This document shows, one piece after another, positions 27,267-33,492 of a stretch of DNA of 50,516 nt; positions within the stretch are counted from its first letter, which is position 1; each line of letters starts with the position of its first letter. This DNA comes from Myceligenerans salitolerans (lineage in GTDB: Bacteria > Actinomycetota > Actinomycetes > Actinomycetales > Cellulomonadaceae): contig NZ_JAFMPK010000048.1 in assembly GCF_017349295.1 (NCBI RefSeq), forward strand, positions 65,192-115,707. Direction: 5' to 3'. The notes beneath the pieces were generated by a model that saw only the letters and a list, made by a program, of their open reading frames with translations, was not told the origin of the DNA and did no database searches. The translations under genes were made by a program, and so were the position numbers.

Positions 27267-28673
27267 TCAGGCCGCGACGGAGTAGGCCGCGAGCGAGCCG
27301 ACGAACGCGTCGTAGACCGGCACCGCACCCTCCGCGTAGTCCGGGATGGAGTCGGCGAGGACGACGAAGACGAGCTGCCGCTGGTCGGCGGTGACAACGG
27401 TGCCCGCGAGCGCGCGTGTCTTGCTCAGGCTCCCGGTCTTGGCCCGCACGAGCCCACGTGCGGGGTTGTCGCCCCGGAACCGGTCGTACAGGGTGCCGTT
27501 CAGCCCTCCGACCGGCATCCCTACGGCGACGTCGCGGAGTTCGGGATGGGCCGGGTCGATCGTCAGCCGGACGACATCGGCGAGCTGCCTCGCGCTGAGC
27601 CGGGAGCCGTCGCCGAGACCGGAGCAGTCCTTGAGGTCGGCCCCGTCCAGGTCGACGCCGAGCTCCTCGACCGCTGCCGTGACGGCCTCCGTGCCGGCCT
27701 CGTTGGAGCCCGGTGCGCCCGCCTCGACCGCGACGAGCCGGCAGATCACCTCGGTCATCGTGTTGTTGGAGGTGTGCAGGAAGAACTCGGTGATCTCGGC
27801 CACCGGCGCGGACCGCACCTCACCGATCTTCTCGGCGCTCTCGGGCGCCGTCCCACGGGTCACCGTCCTGACCTCCACGCCCCGGTCACGCAGGTGGCCG
27901 GCGAAGATCTCGCCGGCGCGTCGCGCGGGGTCGGGGGCCCAGGGGCCGCTGGGGCTGTAGGAGTCGCCGGCGAGTCCGATGTTCACGCCGAGCGGGGCGG
28001 CCTCTCCGATGTACGCCATGTTCGCGCTCGGCACCGCGGGCGCGATGGCGGGGCCGCTGAACAGGGTGTCGTCGATCGTGAGCCGGACCTGGCTCGTGCC
28101 GTCGGCCCGGAGCGTGGCGGCCACCTGGTCGGCGAGGTCGGCGAGGCCGGCATGCCCGTTCACCTGTTCCGGCTTGCCCTTTCCCGCGGCGAGCATCATG
28201 TCCCCGCCGCCCACGAGCGTGAGCGTGTCCTCGCTGCGGACGACGGTCGTGGCGAGGGTCCGGTCCGCGAGGGGTGAGGACAGCGCCGCGACGCCGGTGA
28301 GGATCTTCTGCGCCGAGGCCGGGGTCATGAGCTGGTCCTCGTCGGACGCACCGAGCGTCTCCCCGGTGATGGCGTCCGCGACGACGACTCCGACACGCGA
28401 GCCGAGCCGGTCGTCCCCGACGAGGTCCGCCACCTCGCTCTGGATGTCGTCCGCGTCCGGCACGGGCGCCGACTGCGGCAGCACGGGGAAGACGGTCTCG
28501 GGCGGGGGCGCCTCGACGGCTCCCGGAGCCGTGGGGAAGGGTGCGGCCTCGGGCCAGGGTTCGGCCGTGGTCAGCATCCCGGGTACGACGTCGAGCGCGT
28601 CGAACGCGAGGTAGCCTCCCAGCAGCCCCAGGAGCACCACGACCGCGGTACCCGGCCGCGCTGACCTGGTCAT
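27267..28673 (-). CDS. dacB: D-alanyl-D-alanine carboxypeptidase/endopeptidase (PBP4, S13)
   Basis: Secreted, membrane-anchored peptidoglycan hydrolase that trims or cleaves D-Ala cross-links. The 468-residue protein has an N-terminal signal anchor (about 9-25, TAVVVLLGLLGGYLAFDAL) and a Pro-rich spacer. S13 motifs follow: SxxK at Ser120-Lys123 (PASAQKILTG), SxN at Ser302-Asn304 (SNN) and KTG at 412-414 (VRAKTGSLSKTR). ATG at 28673 is preceded by AGGGGA at 5 bases, which lies in one arm of a 9-bp inverted repeat. It is first in a minus-strand series with the zincin, tilS and hpt, and is divergent from ppa. Confidence 0.95.
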   Translation of the reverse strand: MTRSARPGTAVVVLLGLLGGYLAFDALDVVPGMLTTAEPWPEAAPFPTAPGAVEAPPPETVFPVLPQSAPVPDADDIQSEVADLVGDDRLGSRVGVVVADAITGETLGASDEDQLMTPASAQKILTGVAALSSPLADRTLATTVVRSEDTLTLVGGGDMMLAAGKGKPEQVNGHAGLADLADQVAATLRADGTSQVRLTIDDTLFSGPAIAPAVPSANMAYIGEAAPLGVNIGLAGDSYSPSGPWAPDPARRAGEIFAGHLRDRGVEVRTVTRGTAPESAEKIGEVRSAPVAEITEFFLHTSNNTMTEVICRLVAVEAGAPGSNEAGTEAVTAAVEELGVDLDGADLKDCSGLGDGSRLSARQLADVVRLTIDPAHPELRDVAVGMPVGGLNGTLYDRFRGDNPARGLVRAKTGSLSKTRALAGTVVTADQRQLVFVVLADSIPDYAEGAVPVYDAFVGSLAAYSVAA

Positions 28674-28675
28674 CG

Positions 28676-28723
28676 GCTTCCCCTCATCGTCATGCTGAAC
28701 CCACAGCCAAGCCTAGGGGAAGC
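28676..28723 (-). promoter_or_regulatory. Inverted repeat that would sequester the dacB ribosome binding site
   Basis: In the minus-strand leader GCTTCCCCT (28723 to 28715) is an exact complement of AGGGGAAGC (28684 to 28676), separated by 30 bases. The second arm contains the dacB SD AGGGG, 2-8 bases before the ATG. Folding would hide the SD. A CATAAT -10-like element at 28758-28763 would place the whole hairpin in the leader. A seven-codon ORF in the loop ends on the dacB ATG as ATGA. Confidence 0.45.
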
Positions 28724-28922
28724 AAAGCCCGTGTCGTGACCAGCCCACCCAGCCCGCATTATGCCGAATCCGCCGAGTGGGACTCGCCACATGTTCGCCA
28801 CTCGGACCGGTCGGGACACCTCCCCATGGCAGACTTGACGAGCGCGGCGCCGCCGCCGCGAGCCAGCCGCACCGGGGCGCCATCGCCTGGGGCGACCCAT
28901 TCGAAGAAGTGGAGCACGAGGC

Positions 28923-29420
28923 GTGGAGTTCGACGTCACGATCGAGATCCCCAAGGGCCAGCGGAACAAGTACGAGGTCGACCACGAGACCGGACGTATC
29001 CGCCTCGACCGCATGCTTTTCACCTCCACGCGCTACCCCGACGACTACGGCTTCATCGAGGGCACCCTCGGCGAGGACGGCGATCCCCTGGACGCCATGG
29101 TGCTGCTGGAGGAGCCCACCTTTCCCGGCTGCCTGATCAAGTGCCGCGCGTTGGGCATGTTCCGCATGCGCGACGAGGCCGGCGGCGACGACAAGGTGCT
29201 GTGCGTGCCGACGGGCGACCAGCGGGCCGCCTGGCGCCAGGACATCGATGACGTCTCGGACTTCCACCGACTCGAGATCCAGCACTTCTTCGAGGTCTAC
29301 AAGGACCTGGAGCCGGGCAAGTCCGTCGAGGGCGCCCACTGGACGGGTCGCGCCGAGGCCGAGGCCGAGATCGAGCGTTCGTTCCAGCGCGCCAAGGAGA
29401 CGGGCTACTACAAGCACTAG
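28923..29420 (+). CDS. ppa: Inorganic pyrophosphatase, family I
   Basis: Hydrolyses PPi to phosphate and so drives biosynthetic reactions such as those of NadC, Hpt and LysS. The 165-residue soluble enzyme has the family signature [14 protein letters not shown] (Asp52-Asp57 region binds Mg) preceded by [13 protein letters not shown], then the substrate lysines of the C-terminal [13 protein letters not shown] at 28923 follows GGAG by 8 bases. It is divergent from dacB across 249 bases. Its TAG stop lies in the palindrome CTAG and overlaps by 4 bases the TAG stop of the convergent NlpC/P60 gene. Confidence 0.96.
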   Translation: MEFDVTIEIPKGQRNKYEVDHETGRIRLDRMLFTSTRYPDDYGFIEGTLGEDGDPLDAMVLLEEPTFPGCLIKCRALGMFRMRDEAGGDDKVLCVPTGDQRAAWRQDIDDVSDFHRLEIQHFFEVYKDLEPGKSVEGAHWTGRAEAEAEIERSFQRAKETGYYKH

Positions 29421-30898
29421 GGCCGGCCGGCGTAGGGCATCGCGCCCGAGAACCGCAGGTCCGTCTCGCGAAGTGCCACGCCCGGCATCACGGCCTCGAT
29501 CATCCGGCCTCCGCCGGTGTACATCGCCACGTGGTAGATGCTCTGCGGGTCCGCCGGATCCGTCCCGTAGAAGATCAGGTCGCCGGGCCGGAGCGTGTCG
29601 TAGCCGATCCTGGTCACGGCGAGGTACTGCGAGCGCGACGTCCGGGTGATCCACTGCCCCGCGTACCTCCACGCCTCGGACGTGAGCCCGGAGCAGTCGT
29701 ACGCCGTCGGGCCGCTGCCGCCCAGCAGGTACGGCGAGCCGATCCTGGTCCGCGCCCACGCCACCGCCGCCTCTCCCTGCGCGGCGGTACCCAGCCAAGG
29801 GTCGGACGGGTCGGGCGCCGGCGGTTCGGGCGCCGTCCCCGAGCCGGGCGGAAGATCCGGTTCCGGTTCGGGTTCGAGCCCGCCTCCGGGATCCGGCTCC
29901 GGCGGGCTCTCGCCCGACGGCGGTTCCCCGGCGGAGTCCCCGTCCCGGCCGCCACCGCCCGGCTCGCGGGCAGAGTCCTCATCCGTTCCGGACGCCCCGG
30001 AGCCTCCTCGCTCCGCCTCCAGCGCCGCCCGCGCCTCGGCCTCGCGGGCGGCGCGCTCCTCCTCGGCACGCACGCGCTCACGCTCGCGCTCGATCCGGAT
30101 ACTCGTGTCCCGCAGGTCCGCGAGACGTTCGAGCAGGATCGCCCGGTCTCGCTCAGCCGCCTCGGTACGCTCCGCCAGATCGGCGACGGCCCGCCGGGCC
30201 GCCGCGTACGCCGCCTCGGCCTCCGCCTCCGCCGTCTCACGGGCCTCCCGGGCCGCGGTCCATCGGGCGTCCGCCGACTCCGACCTGGCTCGCGCGGCGG
30301 AGTACTCGTCGAGCGCGGCGGACAGCTTCCGGCGTACCGCACGCTCGGCAGCTTCCTGGCCGATCATGTCGTCGACGTCCTCCGCCTCGAGGAGCAGTTC
30401 GAGCGGTCCGAAGGCCTCCGCCGACCCGCCGGCACGCTGCGCGGCCCGGTACACGGCGGCGAGGGCCGACCGGGCCTCCGCCTCGGCGGAACCGGCCCGC
30501 TCCGCCGCCTCGCGGGCCTTCCGCACCTCGGCCTCCGCCGCGTCGAGGGCCGCGACGGCGTCCTCGTGATCAGCGGCTGCCACCTGCACCCGGATCTGTG
30601 CGTCCTCGAGTTCCTGGCGCAGACCCGTCAGGGCGGCCTCGGCCTGCGCGACATCGAGTTCTCCGGCACGGACCGCGTCCCGCGCCTCGGCCGCCTCCTG
30701 CGCCGTCGGACCGTCCGGCGGGCGGACGTCGTCGGCCGTCGCGACCGGTCCCCAGGGAAGGACCAGCGCGATCACGAGGACCAGCACCGCCAGGACACGC
30801 CAGCCCAGATGGCCCACGCGCTCCCGGCCGCCGCTGATCCACCATGTCGCCACGTGCCCGATCGCTTCGGGCTTCGTGCTCGCAGTCTCCGACGCCAT
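29417..30898 (-). CDS. Secreted coiled-coil NlpC/P60 peptidoglycan endopeptidase (RipA-like)
   Basis: A 493-residue exported cell-wall hydrolase, probably D,L-endopeptidase on stem peptides. A basic N-terminus and hydrophobic segment at 33-52 (signal peptide or anchor, possible cut after ATA at 54-56) are followed by a long Ala/Glu/Arg coiled coil (about 65-310). A Pro/Glu/Gly linker (310-370) and a C-terminal NlpC/P60 domain complete it. The catalytic Cys is 402 in [13 protein letters not shown] and His 456 in [15 protein letters not shown] at 30898 has a GGGGG 6 bases upstream. The coiled coil may keep the enzyme inactive until divisome activation, as proposed for RipA and related proteins. 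Confidence 0.92.
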   Translation of the reverse strand: MASETASTKPEAIGHVATWWISGGRERVGHLGWRVLAVLVLVIALVLPWGPVATADDVRPPDGPTAQEAAEARDAVRAGELDVAQAEAALTGLRQELEDAQIRVQVAAADHEDAVAALDAAEAEVRKAREAAERAGSAEAEARSALAAVYRAAQRAGGSAEAFGPLELLLEAEDVDDMIGQEAAERAVRRKLSAALDEYSAARARSESADARWTAAREARETAEAEAEAAYAAARRAVADLAERTEAAERDRAILLERLADLRDTSIRIERERERVRAEEERAAREAEARAALEAERGGSGASGTDEDSAREPGGGGRDGDSAGEPPSGESPPEPDPGGGLEPEPEPDLPPGSGTAPEPPAPDPSDPWLGTAAQGEAAVAWARTRIGSPYLLGGSGPTAYDCSGLTSEAWRYAGQWITRTSRSQYLAVTRIGYDTLRPGDLIFYGTDPADPQSIYHVAMYTGGGRMIEAVMPGVALRETDLRFSGAMPYAGRP

Positions 30899-31106
30899 GT
30901 TCAACCCCCTGCTCAGGCCACACAGCACATGACGCCCGACCGCTGCGCATGTCTTGTGTACGACGGCGTGTCGTCTTGCACATCACCTGCACCTCCATCA
31001 GGCTCACCCGACTTCTCGGATTGCGCACGCCGAAAGGCGCCTCGTCGGGCGACGGGGGACAGCGCACGACACGTCTCGGATGCTGGTCTCAGCATGCGAC
31101 CGCGGG

Positions 31107-31136
31107 TTCCCCGCAGGCCTGCCCGCGCGGTAGCGT
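31107..31136 (+). promoter_or_regulatory. Putative promoter giving a leaderless mini-ORF upstream of metX
   Basis: TTCCCC (31107-31112) and TAGCGT (31131-31136) are spaced by 18 bases. The TAnnnT-type -10 ends 7 bases before the ATG at 31144, the spacing typical of leaderless actinobacterial transcripts. The -35 match is poor. Confidence 0.35.
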
Positions 31137-31143
31137 GCGGCGC

Positions 31144-31167
31144 ATGACTCGTCGAATGTGCAGCTGA
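31144..31167 (+). CDS. Putative 7-residue leader peptide MTRRMCS upstream of metX
   Basis: ATG ACT CGT CGA ATG TGC AGC TGA encodes Met-Thr-Arg-Arg-Met-Cys-Ser, ending 75 bases before the metX start. The peptide contains Met and Cys, the products of the metX pathway and its sulfur source. Immediately downstream, ACGCC (31183-31187) pairs with GGCGT (31192-31196), and an overlapping GCGCAC/GTGCGC pair (31173-31178, 31195-31200) excludes it, giving two alternative folds. This looks like ribosome-mediated attenuation but is an inference from a very short sequence. Confidence 0.35.
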   Translation: MTRRMCS

Positions 31168-31242
31168 CACCAGCGCACCCTGACGCCTGCGGGCGTGCGC
31201 GCCCTCGCTTCCCACCCCGCACGAGAGCCGCAGGAGAGTCCC

Positions 31243-32493
31243 TTGACGATCGAGGCACACCACGTCCCCGCCGTACCCGGCCCCGAGATCGACGTCCCGT
31301 TCCCGCCGTTCGCGACCGGCCTCAGCGCACCCGCCGCGCCACCGCGCGCGCCCGGTGAGGCACCGATCCCCGCGACCGGCGCCTGGCGGGAGGGCGATGA
31401 GCCCGGACGACGCCGGTTCGCCGATCTCGGCGCCTTCGAGCTGGAAGCGGGCGGGCGGCTCCCTGCCGTGCGGGTCGCGTACGAGACCTGGGGCGAGCTC
31501 TCACCGGACGGTTCCAACGCCGTCCTCGTGCTGCACGCACTCACCGGTGACAGCCACGTGACGGGCGATGCCGGCCCCGGGCACCGGACGGCCGGCTGGT
31601 GGCGGGAACTCGTCGGTCCCGGTCTCCCCGTCGACACCGACCGGTACTTCGTCGTCGCGCCGAACGCGCTCGGCGGCTGCCAGGGAACGACGGGGCCGGC
31701 GTCCACGGCGCCCGACGGTCAGCCGTGGGGCGGGCGGTTCCCCTTCGTCACGACCCGCGACCAGGTGGCGGTCGAGGTGGCACTGGCCCGCGCTCTCGGG
31801 ATCGACGGCTGGGAACTGGTCATCGGCGGCTCGATGGGCGGCCTGCGCGCGCTCGAATGGGCCGTCCAGGGCCCGGAGGCGGGCGTGGAGGTGCGGAACG
31901 TCGCCGCCATCGCGACGACGGCTCAGGTGGGCGGTGACCAGATCGCCTGGTCTCACCCGCAGCTCGCCGCGATCCGTGCCGACGCGGGATTCCGTGACGG
32001 TGACTACTACGACGCCCCCGACGACGCGGGTCCGCACCGCGGTCTCGCCATCGCGCGGCAGATCGCGCACGCGACGTACCGGACCTCGTCCGAGCTCGAC
32101 ACCCGGTTCGGCCGCCTGCCGCAGGGCGGCGAGAACCCGTTCGACGGCGGCCGGTTCGCCGTGCAGTCGTACCTGGACCACCACGGGGACAAGCTGGCGC
32201 GGCGGTTCGACGCGAACTCCTACGTGGTGCTGACGCAGTCCATGAACTCCCACGACCTGGGCCGGGACCGCGGAGGTGTGGAGCTGGCGCTCTCCGGGAT
32301 CTCGACGCGGACCCTGGTCGTCGCGGTGGACTCCGACCGGCTCTTCCCGCCCGAGCAGTCGGCCCGCCTGGTGCGCGGCATCCCGCACGCCGATCCCCTG
32401 CGGATCATCACCAGCGACTACGGTCACGACGGCTTCCTCGTGGAAGGCGACCAGCTCGCCCCCATCGTCGGCGAGTTCCTCGCCGGGACGTAG
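31243..32493 (+). CDS. metX: Homoserine O-acetyltransferase
   Basis: Acetylates homoserine with acetyl-CoA in methionine synthesis. The 416-residue alpha/beta hydrolase has VLVLHALTGDSHVTGD, the nucleophile elbow GGSMGGLRALEWA with Ser197, NSHDLGRDRGG, and catalytic Asp365 (VDSDRLFPP) and His395 (YGHDGFLVE). TTG at 31243 is chosen for AGGAG 6 bases upstream; an upstream GTG at 31195 has no SD. An N-terminal Pro/Ala extension of about 40 residues precedes the fold. The usual partner metY is not adjacent, so metX stands alone behind a possible leader peptide. Confidence 0.94.
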   Translation: MTIEAHHVPAVPGPEIDVPFPPFATGLSAPAAPPRAPGEAPIPATGAWREGDEPGRRRFADLGAFELEAGGRLPAVRVAYETWGELSPDGSNAVLVLHALTGDSHVTGDAGPGHRTAGWWRELVGPGLPVDTDRYFVVAPNALGGCQGTTGPASTAPDGQPWGGRFPFVTTRDQVAVEVALARALGIDGWELVIGGSMGGLRALEWAVQGPEAGVEVRNVAAIATTAQVGGDQIAWSHPQLAAIRADAGFRDGDYYDAPDDAGPHRGLAIARQIAHATYRTSSELDTRFGRLPQGGENPFDGGRFAVQSYLDHHGDKLARRFDANSYVVLTQSMNSHDLGRDRGGVELALSGISTRTLVVAVDSDRLFPPEQSARLVRGIPHADPLRIITSDYGHDGFLVEGDQLAPIVGEFLAGT

Positions 32494-32709
32494 GAGCCCG
32501 GCCGGGCCGCCGGGATCGGACCAGGGGCGTTGGCGCTCCGCTCGTCGATGTCGGTGTGCCCACCTACCGTGGAAACGGACCGGCCGCACCGAGGAGTCGG
32601 CCGCATCAGGGAATTCGGTGCCGTACCGATGAGTCTGCAGAATCCTGCCGGTCCATCCTGCGTCCACACGCACCACGCCGTCGGTCACCGGCGGCGGGAG
32701 GAGACGATC

Positions 32710-33174
32710 ATGACCAAGCTCAACCCCTATCTCAGCTTCCGGACCGAGGCTCGCGCCGCCCTCGAGTTCTACCAGTCGGTGCTCGGCGGCGACCTGGACA
32801 TCAGCGCGTTCGGTGACATGCCCGCACCGGGCATGGAGAACGTGGACGGGAATCTCGTCATGCACGGGCAGCTCGAGACGCCGAACGGCCTGACCCTCAT
32901 GGCCGCGGACTCACCCGACGTGGAGGGCATGCCGCCCTACGCCGCACCGACCGCCGGGGTCACCGTCGCGCTCACCGGCTCGTCCGCCGACCACGAGTAC
33001 ATCGCCGCGGCCTTCGAGAAGCTGTCCGACGGCGCCAGCGACATCCTTCCCTTCGAGAAGGCGCCGTGGGGCGACTTCTACGGCCAGCTGAAGGACAAGT
33101 TCGGCATCTCCTGGATGTTCGACGCCGCCACGCCCGAGAGCGAAGCCGCGGTGGCGGCGGGACAGCAGGGCTGA
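32710..33174 (+). CDS. PhnB-like VOC-superfamily protein
   Basis: A 154-residue protein of the vicinal oxygen chelate (glyoxalase/bleomycin resistance) superfamily, PhnB-like branch. It begins with NPYLSFRTEARAALEFYQSV, typical of these proteins, and ends with WGDFYGQLKDKFGISWMFD, the second beta-alpha unit. Canonical metal ligands of glyoxalases are not all evident, so the enzymatic activity is unknown; PhnB itself is a non-enzymatic or unknown-function protein. The ATG at 32710 has a strong GGAGGAG 6 bases upstream. It lies alone 216 bases after metX; that gap holds the GCCCGGCCGGGC palindrome just past the metX stop and nothing else evident. Confidence 0.85.
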   Translation: MTKLNPYLSFRTEARAALEFYQSVLGGDLDISAFGDMPAPGMENVDGNLVMHGQLETPNGLTLMAADSPDVEGMPPYAAPTAGVTVALTGSSADHEYIAAAFEKLSDGASDILPFEKAPWGDFYGQLKDKFGISWMFDAATPESEAAVAAGQQG

Positions 33175-33188
33175 CGCGCCTCCTCGAG

Positions 33189-33260
33189 CCCGCCGCGAGA
33201 CCGTCCGCGCACCGGGCGCGAGACCGTCCGCACCACCGGGGCCGGCGGTCTCGCGGCGGG
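33189..33260 (+). terminator. Hairpin with duplicated arm after the VOC gene
   Basis: CCCGCCGCGAGACCG (33189-33203) is the exact complement of CGGTCTCGCGGCGGG (33246-33260). The segment GCGAGACCGTCCGC occurs twice (33195-33208 and 33218-33231), so the right arm can also pair over 10 bases with the second copy, giving a shorter loop. It begins 14 bases after the VOC stop. There is no T-tract. Confidence 0.6.
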
Positions 33261-33409
33261 TCGGCGGGTTCGCCCGGACCGGCGGGTTCACGGCCGGCGA
33301 AAGCATGTCCTGAACCGGGCGCATAGCATCGCGAGGAACGAGCCATGGGCCGCAAGGACGTGTGCCGTACCCGGGTGACAAGCGTCACGGGACCTTCACC
33401 GAGACGTGT

Positions 33410-33439
33410 TTCAGGTCACCACGGCACGCGCCGTAAGAT
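33410..33439 (+). promoter_or_regulatory. Putative promoter of the RAMA-domain gene
   Basis: TTCAGG (33410-33415) and TAAGAT (33434-33439) are spaced by 18 bases; the -10 differs from TATAAT by two bases, which is good for this genome. A start near 33446 leaves a leader of about 47 bases containing GGGGGA upstream of the ATG at 33493. Confidence 0.45.
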
Positions 33440-33492
33440 TTTGCGGACCGTGGTCATCGGGACCATGGCCGAGGATCCGGGGGAACGCCGCT

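Larger units (their letters stand above)
30899..31242. other. Divergent intergenic region between the NlpC/P60 gene and metX
   Basis: This 344-base gap holds no convincing protein gene longer than the 7-codon leader at 31144. Visible elements are a 6-bp dyad with a 4-base loop (ATGCTG 31080-31085, CAGCAT 31090-31095), a GCC-GAAA-GGC tetraloop stem near 31030, and the metX leader region. NlpC/P60 genes in actinobacteria are often preceded by a c-di-AMP riboswitch and metX by SAM riboswitches. I looked for their conserved cores on the relevant strands and did not see them, but by-eye inspection is not decisive. Confidence 0.5.
33175..33492. other. Intergenic region between the VOC gene and the RAMA-domain gene
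   Basis: This 318-base gap contains a terminator-like hairpin with a duplicated left arm (33189-33260), and a promoter-like TAAGAT upstream of the next gene. I see no additional ORF with coding character. Confidence 0.5.

Noticed and set aside
28835-28840. TTGACG upstream of ppa as a -35 element
   Set aside because: No -10-like hexamer exists at 16-19 bases downstream, so a promoter is not supported.
30899-31140. Possible c-di-AMP (ydaO-type) riboswitch upstream of the NlpC/P60 gene
   Set aside because: The region was read on the minus strand and the conserved core elements were not recognised; a covariance-model search with Rfam would settle it.
31140-31242. Possible SAM riboswitch upstream of metX
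   Set aside because: The conserved SAM-I, SAM-II or SAM-IV core could not be matched and the space between the promoter-like element and the start is short.
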